Of a stretch of DNA of 64,000 nt, positions 51,636 to 62,510 are shown piece after piece (positions within the stretch are counted from its first letter, which is position 1; every line of letters starts with the position of its first letter). Source of the stretch: Nansenia antarctica (lineage: Eukaryota; Chordata; Actinopteri; Argentiniformes; Microstomatidae). The stretch covers positions 3,805,381 to 3,869,380 of the forward strand of contig OZ022346.1 in assembly GCA_963989245.1 (NCBI GenBank), read 5' to 3'. Position numbers and translations under genes: made by a program. A model generated the notes under the pieces. That model saw nothing but the letters and a program-made list of their open reading frames with translations. It was not told where the DNA came from and searched no databases.

Positions 51636-52020
51636 TTAACACTAGAACAACCCTGCCTTTTTACCTACTATAAGAGCCGCCTCGGGGGTCAAATTCCCTC
51701 TTTAGAATGGGAATCTGCTATTTACACACAACGACCACTAGTTGTCCGCTTGTAAATTAGCCTGCTTCCTACACAGAAAAACTGTAAAATAGCTTTATAT
51801 TAGCTTATCCTGATGTGATTTAGAAAATGTAAGGATACTGGGTGGTAGAACGCACATATCTAGGTAAAGTCATGAAAGGATGGTCCTGAAATTTGATTGA
51901 GTGCAAAGATAGAACACTTTTCTTTACTCACAGAAATGACCCCTCATGGCTGTTGTAGTGTTAATGACTCCTCATGGCTGTTGTAGTGTTAATGACTCCT
52001 CGTGGCTGTTGTAGTGTTAA
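51636..52020. mobile_element. piggyBac-like MITE, copy 2, with triplicated end
   Basis: TTAA plus CACTAGAACAACC at the left and GGCTGTTGTAGTG plus TTAA at 51961-51964. The last 28 bp (TGACTCCTCATGGCTGTTGT plus AGTGTTAA) are then repeated twice more, to 52020. The interior is in reverse orientation relative to 45053-45384. Confidence 0.75.
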
Positions 52021-52532
52021 TAGGGGGGATGATGAGGCACCGACTGGTGTCCCACTGTCCTGCAGCGCCCTCTACAGGCCAGACAGGCTTCAGGATTGAG
52101 CACATGTGGGGCATCCTCAAGAGGAAGGTGGAGGAGTGCAAGGTGTCCAACATCCGTGGGCTCCGTGATGTCGTCATGGAGGAGTGGAAGAAGATTCCAG
52201 AAGCAACCTGTGCAGCTCTGGTGAATTCCATGCCCAGAAGGGTTAAAGCAGTGCTAGATAACAATGGTGGTCACACAAAATATTGACACTTTGGGCACAA
52301 TTTAGACATGTTCACTATGGGGTGTACTCACTTTTGTTGCCAGCTATTTAGACATTAACAGCTGTGTACTGAGTAATTTTCAAAGGACAATAAATCTATA
52401 CTGTTATTCAAGCAGCACACTGACTACTTTAAGTGATATCAAAGTTTCATTAAGATAGTGTTATCCCCTGAAAGGATATAACAGAATATTTGCAAAAATC
52501 TAAAGGGTGTACTCACTTTTGAGATATACTGT
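52021..52532 (+). mobile_element. Tc1/mariner element, 3' fragment
   Basis: Translated frames give RIEHMWGILKRKVEECKVSN, then VVMEEWKKIPEATCAALVNS, then AVLDNNGGHTKY and a stop at about 52286. This is the C-terminus of fish Tc1-like transposase including the last catalytic acidic region. The 3' inverted terminus GGGTGTACTCACTTTTGAGA plus TATACTGTA ends near 52532. The 5' two-thirds is missing. Confidence 0.88.
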
Positions 52533-53505
52533 ACATGTGTTGTTTACTAGGATTTTGTATTGTTTACTTAGGATAGCCAAACAGTTATGTGTTGTTTTGT
52601 GAGTAAGGTAGATAGCCCCGTTGTTAGCATCAGTTATCAGACCACTGAAACTGCTCACCACAATTATGCCACCCCTCTCCAAAACTAATGAGATGGTGGG
52701 AGGAAGAAATAGGTTGTCAAAGATAAAACATAATGAATAAATACATTTGTTGGAGACCTACTAAACATGCAACATAGTGTAATATGTTTCATGCACCATT
52801 TTAGTGTGTTTGTGTGTACCAGCTAGCCAAACAAGTATTAGCTTGTTAGCTAGCTAGCTTTGTTAGAGATATAATAGATTATAGAAAAAGTTAATGCTTT
52901 TGTAATGAACGATAATGTTGTGTGGAATCAAAAATAATGATTAATTCATTGATATGTAGATTTGCTGTAGAATAATACTGTGAATTTAAATGATTTCACT
53001 AGCCTACTTGCAGTACACTGAGTCTATGGAAAACCTACAGAAGTGTCCACACCTCTGACCTGAAATGTGTGTTACAGAATGAGGAGGTGAGAGGTTCTGA
53101 GAGATGACACCTTGATGAGAGTCACCAGCACTTCAGGTATTTGTCATTGTCATTGTATAAGCAATTCTATTTTATGAAGATAGTAGTAGGCTATTTCGTT
53201 ATAAGTGGTGTTGGTAACAGTGGGCAATCATTTGAAATGTACTGTCTTCTTTTTTTATTACAGCTTTGATGCCCAGATGGGATGGGAAGGAACTACGCCG
53301 AAGTCCCACTAGATGCTTTATGGACTATAATGATAAATGCATGCACACGGACACAACATTATCATTTTTTTACCATTCTATTATTGTATTGCTCAATTGT
53401 ATCTTGCCTAATTGTTTCCATTGCCATGAATTTTACTCTCTTGTACTTGTAATGGGATGTAATAAACTTTTGGCACACATGGCAATAAGAAATCATGAAT
53501 CTTGA

Positions 53506-53541
<36 letters not shown>

Positions 53542-54226
53542 GTTTAGCTATTTAAACGTGTCAGCCCTGCAACAACCCCACTGACAGATGACAGGTAGAT
53601 AATGACAGGTAGTGTAATGGGGGAGTGGTTGTCTTGAGGGTGTGGTTGTCTTGAGGGAGTGATTAGGGTGGAGTTAACCAGCTATTGTTCCCACCCATTA
53701 CCTCTGTGAAAAACGTCTCTGAAGACTGAGGCTGGATATCTCAGTACGGTGGTTCAGGGGGTATCAACATTCAAATATCCATGACTTCTTCAACTTGTTT
53801 CAGATTTCAATGTATGACACATCATTTTAAAGCTTACAATCTACCCTTTCATAATCTGGAAAAAACAGAAAAATTATTTTTGCCCTAGTTGCCTAGTTAC
53901 TTTTTAACCATGCCCTGTCACATATTTTCTCCTTTTACAGTGCCTTTAAAAGTATTCACCCTAAAACATTCCCACCTTTCAAGCACCCACTGTTAATAAA
54001 ACTTGACAGAGGTGGTAATTAAGTGTGCTTGTAGGCTTGCACAATTTCCACAGGAACTGTCCCTGTCTAGTTCTTAATTTGCACACACATGGAATTAAAA
54101 GAGAGCATCATAAAATCACAACAACACTCATCCAGGTGAGGGTAGAAATCATAAGTGGGCAATATACAGTATACATCTCACCATTACAATCATTCTAAAA
54201 CAGGAAATTAAAAACATTCTTATATG
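52533..54226. other. Intergenic sequence
   Basis: No confident gene. A short spliced-looking stretch (GATGAGAGTCACCAGCACTTCAG-type end near 53137, acceptor near 53260, AATAAA at about 53461) could be a non-coding transcript or a LINE tail. (TTA)n lies at 53509-53540. Confidence 0.35.
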
Positions 54227-54644
54227 GTTATATTGACTCAATTCTGAATTAAATTACATTCAGACATAAATACATAAATACCATTTCATGTCAGCAGGGA
54301 CAAGGAACCAGGAACATTAAGTGGTGGCACAGACAAACAAACATTCTCTGGTATGTTTTTCCACCTAAGAGGAAATGTTATTTTTGTTGCTTGGTTCCTA
54401 CTTTATTAGCGTTGATTGAACCCTCACAAGGGTTGACCATGCTTGACTGGTGATGCTACAAACCACAATTTAGATAACTAAATATTTCCGTGGAAAGGGG
54501 CAGACCTTTTGTTATGTCTTCCCAGTTCCTTTGGCACATCTGCAACTGATAGCAATTATGCTATTTGTGGGTGTACGTTGTCTTACCATCTCTCTCTCAC
54601 TCTGGAATGCATCTCAGTGGAAAGGTTTCTATGAGGTTGTCTGC

Positions 54645-54654
54645 TATATAAAGG
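54645..54654 (+). promoter_or_regulatory. TATA box of lectin gene
   Basis: TATATAAAGG lies in anonymous upstream sequence. A start about 30 bases downstream would give a non-coding first exon ending at TATAGCTGG|GTAAAT (about 54675-54772), whose donor could join the acceptor at 55403. The motif is conserved in the duplicate at 61692-61701. Confidence 0.5.
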
Positions 54655-55321
54655 TAAGACAAGAGCATTGGGAGAGACTTGAAGGTAGTGATGCTTCTCA
54701 CACTGTACCAGACACGGACACACTGACGGTCATCTCATCTCCTCTGGCTCCTTCATTGACTCCTATAGCTGGGTAAATATGTGCAGAATGTGAGTATTTT
54801 GTTATTTTCCCATAATCATTGAGAGGTACTGTAGCTATAGTAGTGGTTGTAGAATGTTTCTCAGTTATTTTCTGAGATAATAGCAAAGCAGCTACATAGT
54901 CATTGGCTTTTGTCAAACGTTTGACTTAAATTTGTGAGTGTAGTGTAGAGAATCAACCAGTAATTAATATGCCAGGTGAGCAAACACGTTTTATATTGTA
55001 ATAGGTATCATGAATAGTTTACCAGATACGTATGTGTTTTGAGATTTAATAAAAAGAAGATACAGAAGGGAACAAGAATTTGGTTTAATAAATTATGTTG
55101 AGTTAAGTTTGTTAAGTTGAAAATTATCTATCGATGATGAATGAAAATGAACTATATTCGAGGGGGAAACATATGAAGCATATTGAGTTATTATACAACA
55201 ATGATCATAGAATATCTGTCTTAGGTCTTCTGTAATCTTGTTCATTCAGTGAGTGTTAAAATGTTTTCCAACCAAAACATTTATTTTTGCTGCTCTACCT
55301 TATGATTTGTGCCATATTGTT

Positions 55322-55333
55322 GCATTCATGCCA

Positions 55334-55378
<45 letters not shown>
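55322..55378 (+). repeat. (GT)n microsatellite before signal-peptide exon
   Basis: About 20 GT units lie just upstream of the polypyrimidine tract CATATCTGTCTCC and the acceptor CAG at 55401-55403. Confidence 0.85.
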
Positions 55379-55380
<2 letters not shown>

Positions 55381-55404
55381 CATATCTGTCTCCAAATACC
55401 CAGA

Positions 55405-55456
55405 ATGCTGTTCGTCACACTCTTCAGTCTCCTTTGTCCCTCAGCCGTGGCTCAGA
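55405..55456 (+). CDS. Lectin exon 1, signal peptide
   Basis: Preceded by acceptor-like CTCCAAATACCCAG, so an untranslated exon lies upstream. ATG at 55405, donor GTGATG at 55457, phase 1. It encodes 17 residues ending AVAQ, a plausible signal-peptidase site. Confidence 0.75.
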
Positions 55457-57297
55457 GTGATGTCCTCCTACTATTATATCCTCTTAACTTATCTTTAAAA
55501 AACATTTTTATTTATCCTTTATTCAACCAGGGTTAATATTTATTTTTTATTTTATTTTTTATTATTATTTTCTTTTCTTTTCTTTTTTCTTTTTTTTACT
55601 TTTCATCAGCTACCCTTCCCAAATGTAATTTTAAAAATGAACTACTGATATAAATTGTCAATCATTATAGGGAGTCTGTAAATGTGATTTACATCAAGTA
55701 GCACTAGTAATCCGTGTCTCCTCTCTCTCACTAGTAATCCGTGTCTCCTCTCTCTCACTAGTAATCCATGTCTCCTCTCTCTCACTAGTAATCCATGTCT
55801 CCTCTCTCTCACTAGTAATCTGTGTCTCCTCTCTCTCACTAGTAATCCATGTCTCCTCTCTCACTAGTAATCCGTGTCTCCTCTCTCTCACTAGTAATCC
55901 GTGTCTCCTCTCTCTCACTAGTAATCCATGTCTCCTCTCTCTCACTAGTAATCCATGTCTCCTCTCTCACTAGTAATCCGTGTCTCCTCTCTCTCACTAG
56001 TAATCCATGTCTCCTCTCTCACTAGTAATCCGTGTCTCCTCTCTCTCACTAGTAATCCGTGTCTCCTCTCTCTCACTAGTAATCCATGTCTCCTCTCTCT
56101 CACTAGTAATCCATGTCTCCTCTCTCACTAGTAATCCGTGTCTCCTCTCTCTCACTAGTAATCCATGTCTCCTCTCTCACTAGTAATCCATGTCTCCTCT
56201 CTCACTAGTAATCCGTGTCTACTCTCTCTCACTAGTAATCCGTGTCTCCTCTCTCTCACTAGTAATCCATGTCTCCTCTCTCACTAGTAATCCATGTCTC
56301 CTCTCTCACTAGTAATCCGTGTCTACTCTCTCTCACTAGTAATCCGTGTCTCCTCTCTCTCACTAGTAATCCATGTCTTCTCTCTCACTAGTAATCCGTG
56401 TCTCCTCTCTCTCACTAGTAATCCATGTCTCCTCTCTCACTAGTAATCCGTGTCTCCTCTCTCTCACTAGTAATCCATGTCTCCTCTCTCTCACTAGTAA
56501 TCCGTGTCTCCTCTCTCTCACTAGTACTCCATGTCTACTCTCTCTCACTAGTAATCCATGTCTACTCTCTCTCACTAGTAATCCGTGTCTCCTCTCTCTC
56601 ACTAGTAATCCATGTCTACTCTCTCTCTCCAGTACAGCCACAGTTCTACTCCTATTCTCCTGCAGTGGGGTCTGGCATTGGAAGCCAGTACACTCTGACT
56701 GGAGAAGGCAGGATCACAGCTGTGCGTGTGTGGGAGACAAACAATAACTACATCACAGGGTAAATATCACAGGAATACATTTGTCTTCTCTCCTTGCAAA
56801 TGCAAATACAGCTAACATGTTAGTTTGAAATGTATAGTTATATCAGACAAATTAAATATAGTTATATTGTATTATCATTGCATTTCGTTGTCTGGTACTT
56901 CACTGCATTGACAATAAAGTTTAATCTAATCTAATCTAATCTAATTATCACAATACGATCTCTATTGTGCTTTTTCAGCTTCCAGTTCCGCTACGACTTC
57001 ACATGGTCTCCCGTTGTGGGATACAAGAGCGGCACTGAGCAGGTGATGGAGCTCTTTGAGGGCGAATACATCGTTCAGGTCTCGGGGAAGTACGCTCACT
57101 ATATCCAAGTAGTGGTGTTCACCACTAATAGGGGGCGCACTCTCTCTGCGGGCCAGCCTACTGGTTCCTCCTACAATCTGTACCCCAGCCACAGCCAGGC
57201 TGAGCTGGTCTTCATCAGTGGACGGGTCCATGGTGGCATCACTTCCATTGGAGCTCACTGGGCTGTGGTGAACAGTGCCCCAAACAGCCTGCACTGA
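55405..57297 (+). CDS. ZG16-like secreted jacalin-type lectin (165 aa, three coding exons)
   Basis: Exons 55405-55456, 56633-56759 and 56979-57297 sum to 498 nt, an exact frame with TGA at 57295-57297. Exon 1 encodes a signal peptide (MLFVTLFSLLCPSAVAQ). The rest is one jacalin-like beta-prism domain: YSYSPAVGSGIGSQYTLTGE, GRITAVRVWETNNNYITG, FQFRYDFTWSPVVGYKSGT, EYIVQVSGKYAHYIQ, VFTTNRGRTLSAG, AELVFISGRVHGGITSIGAH and W. Mammalian ZG16 is 167 residues with the same VSGKY, TDKGR/TNRGR and FISGR signposts. ZG16-type proteins bind glycans in the gut lumen and secretory granules; ligand specificity here is unknown. No second pore-forming domain follows. The partner gene copy begins at 61271. Confidence 0.88.
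55696..56632 (+). repeat. 25/27-bp minisatellite of acceptor-like units (about 36)
   Basis: The unit CTAGTAATCCGTGTCTCCTC plus TCTCTCA comes in 25- and 27-bp forms, with GTG/ATG and CTC/TAC variants. Each unit contains TCTCTCTCACTAG, a polypyrimidine run followed by AG. The last copy merges into the genuine acceptor CTCTCTCTCCAG at 56621-56632. The array lies wholly inside the lectin intron. Confidence 0.9.
56633..56759 (+). CDS. Lectin exon 2
   Basis: 127 bp, phases 1 to 2. Encodes QPQFYSYSPAVGSGIGSQYT through NNNYITG. Donor GTAAAT. Its acceptor is the end of the minisatellite. Confidence 0.85.
56979..57297 (+). CDS. Lectin exon 3 and stop
   Basis: Encodes the remainder of the jacalin-like domain to NSAPNSLH and TGA. 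Acceptor TGCTTTTTCAG. The intron before it contains a LINE tail with GACAATAAAGTTTAATC and (TAATC)n (about 56880-56945). Confidence 0.88.
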
Positions 57298-57510
57298 CAG
57301 AGACAAGGCAGAGTTCCAGTTCTGGTCTGTGGAGCTAGCTAGCTACCACTATTATTGGAGGCTAGGCAGGACAGATGAGCTCATCTATCCTCTCTCCAAT
57401 CCATTATCCATTATTATTTTTACTTTTTAAAGAAACACTTTTAATTTCATTTATTATTTTGAGCAAGACAAGCTGTATCGCTTTTATCTTTGCTTTCTGC
57501 TGAAAATTCT

Positions 57511-57516
57511 AATAAA
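57511..57516 (+). terminator. Polyadenylation signal of lectin gene
   Basis: AATAAA lies 214 bases after the stop. It is the first canonical signal in the 3' UTR. Confidence 0.6.
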
Positions 57517-59140
57517 TTCCATGACACCTGTAATTAAAGTGACAACAATCTCGACAATCTCCTTCTTCACGGTTCTAATAGGATGCTCTATCAAGACAAA
57601 GCAATAGTTCCCTGGAGCGAAAGCATACTTGCACCTAAATATAATTCAACAGACAATCAACAGACATCTGGCCTACAGTAGAGTAGAGCCACCGGTAACT
57701 GGTGTGACCTTGGGCCAGATCCTGTTAGCAGGTCACAGTGCGCAGAGCAGCACCAGGATGAAGGAGGTCAGAGGCTAGAAGAATCTTTTCACCATCAGCC
57801 TACTTTCTTTAAATAATTAACCTGTTAGATAGAGGGCTGATCTGGGGCCTTGCTCTGGGCCTACGAGGAGGCACAGCACAGGGCTGGCAGAGCATCACCA
57901 GAGAACATAACCAGCGTACAGTAATTGTTTGATTTCAAATCCAACGTTTTGGAGTAGAGCCAAAAGCTCTATAACAACGCACCCCATGAAGTACAGAATG
58001 AAGTGAGGAACTTTCAGGAGTCAGCATTTTAGGTTGCAGCAGCATTGAGGCAGGGCAGAAAAATAGGCTATGAAATCTAGGACAGAAGAACATGATTTTC
58101 GCTTCCCATGTCATCCATGTGACAGAGACAGATTAGATTAGATTAGATTCAACTTTACTGTCATTGCACAGTACATACCAGACAACGAAATGCAGTTTAG
58201 CATCTAACCAGAAGTGCAAATAGTGATATAAAACATGATAGTGATAAGTGATAGGTACAGAATGGCAAGTACGGTAGAGACAGGTCCATGTTCTGTTATT
58301 TAATAGGATATTTCTGTGTTATTAGTGTGCTTGCTGTAGCAAGCAGCACTAGGCTATGTTATTGCTCTTATATATTCTTCATTTATTTATTCTTATAGCC
58401 AAAGTTTGCACCGGCTACTCCTCCCACAGTTTTTGTACTAGGTAGACATGCCTTATATCACTATTTTCATTTCTAGTTGGATGCTGCATTTCATGCTGCA
58501 TTTCGTTGTATTGTACTTGTACTCTGTGATGACAATAAAGTTGAATCTAATCTAAAAGGAAATGGAGGATAAAGTGAACAGGGTTGAACCACGTGAGAGG
58601 CATCAGAACAGTCTTGTGGCGCCACCCTCAGGATCAGGGATGCACTGCAATGTAAAGCACTGGAATGCAATGTAAAACATTTATGTAATTAATATTGTAT
58701 TTAATGTTTTTTTTTTTTTTTTTAAACACACAAAATCAATGTAAAGCATTGGAGCACTTTGAGCTGCAATGTTTGCAGTAAAAGTGCTATACAAATAAAA
58801 GTTAGTATTATTATTATTATTATTAAAGATGCTGTGAAATTATTCAAGAATTACAATGCATGACTATTTTGTATAGAGCTTTTCTCAGTAGGTACTCACT
58901 ACAGTCCATGGAGAGAACAAGAATAAGAAGAACAAACGCACAGCCAGTAAAAACAACAAAAAAAACAATAAACAACAATAAACAACAATAAACAGCTTTT
59001 GGAAACCTTTTTTTATTTTTTATTTTTTTTATTATCTTCAATCACATTAGTGCTTACATGGACTTATTTTAAAAAATAATGTTAGTGTGTGTAAAAGTGT
59101 TCTGAGAATAGGAGCTCGAGACTGTCCTGGGAGGAGGAAG
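57517..59140. other. Intergenic sequence with LINE tails
   Basis: Minus-strand LINE tail at about 58135-58215 (TTCAACTTTACTGTCATTGC) and plus-strand tail at about 58480-58558 (GACAATAAAGTTGAATCTAA). A CTATACAAATAAAAG tail with (TTA)n is at 58750-58825. No gene was recognised. Confidence 0.5.
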
Positions 59141-59147
59141 CGTCTCG

Positions 59148-59160
59148 GTTCCCTAGCAAC
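59148..59160 (+). promoter_or_regulatory. X-box-like motif
   Basis: GTTCCCTAGCAAC resembles the RFX-binding X-box (two half-sites, GTTNCC and AGCAAC) found at promoters of ciliary genes. It lies 76 bases before the ATG of the candidate exon at 59236. Confidence 0.4.
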
Positions 59161-59235
59161 CAGACTCTCAACAGCAGGAAGTGCTTTTTCAAAAAGCGGC
59201 GCTAGCAGGCAGCACTTTGAAACAGTTTCATCAAC

Positions 59236-59510
59236 ATGGATACCCAGCAGGTAACTTTCTGTTGTTAACCTGAGTTAACGTTAGTAAACAGCGTCGCTAG
59301 CAAGCAGCACTTTGAAACAGTTTAGATACAGAAACTATTAATATAGTTATATAAACTAACTAACTCCACACTTCGTGGACAACTTTGTGACATACAAGAC
59401 AATAGTTGAACAAAGAATAAGCGACATTTCTTTCACTTGCTGCTTTGTAGACTTTGAAGATGACCAGCAGACTAGATATCTGGTTAGCCGACGACAAGCG
59501 GCGCATGCGC
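59236..59510 (+). CDS. Candidate first two exons of an unidentified gene
   Basis: ATG at 59236 encodes MDTQQ, followed by the good donor GTAACT. An acceptor TGCTGCTTTGTAG at 59450 leads in frame to TLKMTSRLDIWLADDKRRMR, with a weak donor GTAGAC at 59511. Together this gives 25 residues of charged, helix-prone sequence. No family was recognised. A Gypsy fragment inserted just downstream separates these exons from anything that follows, so the gene may be broken or may continue past the window. Confidence 0.3.
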
Positions 59511-59562
59511 GTAGACCTTTGAAACAGTTTAGATACAGAAACTATTAATATAGTTATATCAC
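59308..59562 (+). repeat. 46-bp direct repeat
   Basis: CTTTGAAACAGTTTAGATAC followed by AGAAACTATTAATATAGTTA plus TAT occurs at 59308-59353 and again at 59517-59562, enclosing the second candidate exon. A shorter relative lies at 59216-59230. Confidence 0.8.
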
Positions 59563-59757
59563 TATTGACACGTTCAGAAAACTATCATACTGACAACGGT
59601 GTAGTCACATTCATCAACATGGAGGACAGACCACCAGGCCCTCATCACCCTCCTGGCCACGTCTGGCACCGGTCACAAGCCACTCCGCCTCCACCGCTGG
59701 GCCGACCGCCTGCAGCAGTACAACTATCGGCTACAGTTCACGCCAGGACGAGACAAC

Positions 59758-60741
59758 GTGGTAGCCGACTTGCTATCACACTCAATCCCCAGCCCACCCA
59801 CAGCCCCAACCTTGACCCCCGGACTGGACCAGGCTGAGCATGACCTCGTCCAGCTCCTCCACACACCCCTTCAGGAGACGGTGTCGCTGAAAGAGCTCCG
59901 GGATGCCTCAGCCGATGACCCCACCCTCTCTACACTCTCAACCTACATCACGCAGGGGTGGCCGGCAAGAGTACCTGACGAGCTATTCACTTACTCCAGG
60001 ATCAGGGAGGAGTTGTCGGTTTGGAATGACACATGTGTCGCTCGCGGGTTCTGCACTGTGGTCCCAGGTGTCCTTCGGGCGCGTATCCTTGTTATGGCAC
60101 ACGAGGGTCACCTGGGCATAGTCAGGCTCAAACAGCGCTGTCGTGATGTTGTGTGGTGGCCAGGCATCGACACGGAACTCGAAACCCTGGTCAAGGATTG
60201 CACTGCCTGTCTCCTTAGTGGTAAGACCAGGGCTCCAGCTCCACCCCCACCCATGCAGCCGTTGGACTGGCCATCTCAACCCTGGGAGCACCTGCAACTG
60301 GATATCTGCGGCGAGCTGCATGGGGTACCACATCACCAGCGTTTTCTCGTCGTGACCTACGACCTCCACTCTAAGTGGCCAGAGGTGACACCTGTGGGCT
60401 CGGTCACAGCAAAGGTGCTGATCGACATTCTCGACGCTCTGTTCGCACGTTGGGGCCTGCCCAAGAGGATCACGACTGACAACGGTCCTCAAATGATTTC
60501 CCATGAACTGTCCTCCTATCTAGTGGGTAAAGGGATCCACCACATCCGCACAGCGTTCTACCACCCTGCTGCGAACGGGGGGGTGGAACGGCTGAACCAA
60601 ACACTGAAAAATGGCATCAGGGCCCACCTGGCACAAGGGTGCACGCTCACCACCAGCCTCCTCCAGACGCTGTTGCATTATCGGGCCACGCGACACGCCA
60701 CTACAGGAGTCTCCCCAGCCTCCCTCATGCTGGGGCACTAG
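59758..60741 (+). pseudogene. Gypsy RNase H end and integrase
   Basis: A 327-codon frame. Residues 1-8 end RNase H. Residues 113-151 form the HHCC zinc-binding module (HEGH ... CTAC). The catalytic triad follows, with D about 182 (QLDICGEL), D241 (TTDNGPQ) and E277 (GGVERLNQ). The frame stops at 60741, but the integrase C-terminal part (DRFDRARRARPP, DWVRIRRPHRD, FRLADGTRWHATRL) continues in another frame to 61085, so an indel near 60735 breaks it. The element is also truncated at its 5' end. Confidence 0.85.
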
Positions 60742-61131
60742 CTCAGCCCCCGGTCCATCCAGTTCAAGCCACAGTCACCAAACACCAGCGCTTGATGAAG
60801 GATCGTTTCGACAGGGCCAGACGTGCTAGGCCACCTGTCATTGCTGTGTCGGACTGGGTCAGGATCCGACGACCTCATCGGGACAACAAACTCCAGTCGT
60901 TTTGGTCTGACCCTGTCCAGGTCAGCAAACAGCTTGGCCCGGCCTCGTTTAGGCTCGCCGACGGCACTCGCTGGCATGCTACCCGCCTGCGTAAGGCCCC
61001 AAGGCGTGGAGCCGCCACCAGTGGCTGTGGCTGCACCAGAGCCACGTCTGGTTCGAGCACGCAACAGGCCCGATCACTTACGTGACTACATGACTGAGTA
61101 TCACACCTAGGTTGTGTGAGGGGGGGGGAAA

Positions 61132-61270
61132 TGTTACGTCTGTAGTTTTACGACAGTTTGGACTTTACTACAGTGCCGTATTACGTTATGTGTGACACAC
61201 GATGTTGAATAAATGGAGTACACGCTCCGACTAGAAGCTCTGAGTTCAGGCTCCGTTATTAAACATAACA
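61132..61270 (+). repeat. 3' LTR of Gypsy fragment
   Basis: A short LTR with TGTTA/TAACA inverted ends and AATAAA at about 61209 as polyadenylation signal. No 5' LTR is present in the window. Confidence 0.8.
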
Positions 61271-61691
61271 GTTATATTGACTCAATTCTGAATTAAATTA
61301 CATTCAGACATAAATACATAAATACCATTTCATGTCAGCAGGGACAAGGAACCAGGAACATTTTAAAGTGGTGGCACAGACAAACAAACATTCTCTGGTA
61401 TGTTTTTCCACCTAAGAGGAAATGTTATTTTTGTTGCTTGGTTCCTACTTTATTAGCGTTGATTGAACCCTCACAAGGGTTGACCATGCTTGACTGGTGA
61501 TGCTACAAACCACAATTTAGATAACTAAATATTTCCGTGGAAAGGGGCAGACCTTTTGTTATGTCTTCCCAGTTCCTTTGGCACATCTGCAACTGATAGC
61601 AATTATGCTATTTGTGGGTGTACGTTGTCTTACCATCTCTCTCTCACTCTGGAATGCATCTCAGTGGAAAGGTTTCTATGAGGTTGTCTGC

Positions 61692-61701
61692 TATATAAAG
61701 G
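61692..61701 (+). promoter_or_regulatory. TATA box of duplicated lectin gene
   Basis: TATATAAAGG, identical to copy A in sequence and context. Confidence 0.45.
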
Positions 61702-62384
61702 TAAGACAAGAGCATTGGGAGAGACTTGAAGGTAGTGATGCTTCTCACACTGTACCAGACACGGACGCACTGACGGTCATCTCATCTCCTCTGGCTCCTT
61801 CATTGACTCCTATAGCTGGGTAAATATGTGCAGAATGTGAGTATTTTGTTATTTTCCCATAATCATTGAGAGGTACTGTAGCTATAGTAGTGGTTGTAGA
61901 ATGTTTCTCAGTTATTTTCTGAGATAATAGCAAAGCAACTACATAGTCATTGGCTTTTGTCAAACGTTTGACTTAAATTTGTGAGTGTAGTGTAGAGAAT
62001 CAACCAGTAATTAATATGCCAGGTGAGCAAACACGTTTTATATTGTAATAGGTATCATGAATAGTTTACCAGATACGTACGTGTTTTGAGATTTAATAAA
62101 AAGAAGATACAGAAGGGAACAAGAATTTGGTTTAATAAATTATGTTGAGTTAAGTTTGTTAAGTTGAAAATTATCTATCGATGATGAATGAAAATGATCT
62201 ATATTCGAGGGGGAAACATATGAAGCATATTGAGTTATTATACAACAATGATCATAGAATATCTGTCTTAGGTCTTCTGTAATCTTGTTCATTCAGTGAG
62301 TGTTAAAATGTTTTCCAACCAAAACATTTATTTTTGCTGCTCTACCTGCTCTATGATTTGTGCCATATTGTTGCATTCATGCCA

Positions 62385-62430
<46 letters not shown>

Positions 62431-62458
62431 TTACCATATCTGTCTCCAAATACCCCAA

Positions 62459-62510
62459 ATGCTGTTCGTCACACTCTTCAGTCTCCTTTGTCCCTCAGCT
62501 GTGGCTCAGA
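62459..62510 (+). pseudogene. Duplicated lectin exon 1, acceptor lost
   Basis: Same MLFVTLFSLLCPSAVAQ signal peptide, with only a synonymous difference seen (GCC/GCT). The intact copy reads TACCCAGAATG before the start; here it reads TACCCCAAATG, so the acceptor AG immediately before the ATG is gone. The donor GTGATG is retained. The gene may be silenced or may use another acceptor. The remaining exons are outside the window. Confidence 0.6.

Larger units (their letters stand above)
54227..55676 (+). repeat. Segmental duplication, copy A
   Basis: Closely matches 61271-62586 plus 63852-64000. Differences seen are a few substitutions, a 4-bp indel near 54320 and small indels near microsatellites. 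It includes the promoter, untranslated exon and signal-peptide exon of the lectin gene. Confidence 0.92.
59610..61270 (+). mobile_element. Ty3/Gypsy retrotransposon, 5'-truncated, with 3' LTR
   Basis: Starts within the RNase H domain (RLQFTPGRDNVVADLLSH), continues through integrase to a purine tract (GAGGGGGGGGGAAA at 61118-61131), and ends with a 139-bp 3' LTR (61132-61270, TGTTACG...CATAACA). gag, protease and reverse transcriptase are missing. The LTR end coincides with the left edge of the second segmental-duplication copy. Confidence 0.88.

Noticed and set aside
54531..54776. 81-codon frame conserved in both duplicate copies (61578-61823)
   Set aside because: Conservation is explained by the recent segmental duplication. 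The frame overlaps the TATA box and putative untranslated exon and resembles no protein.
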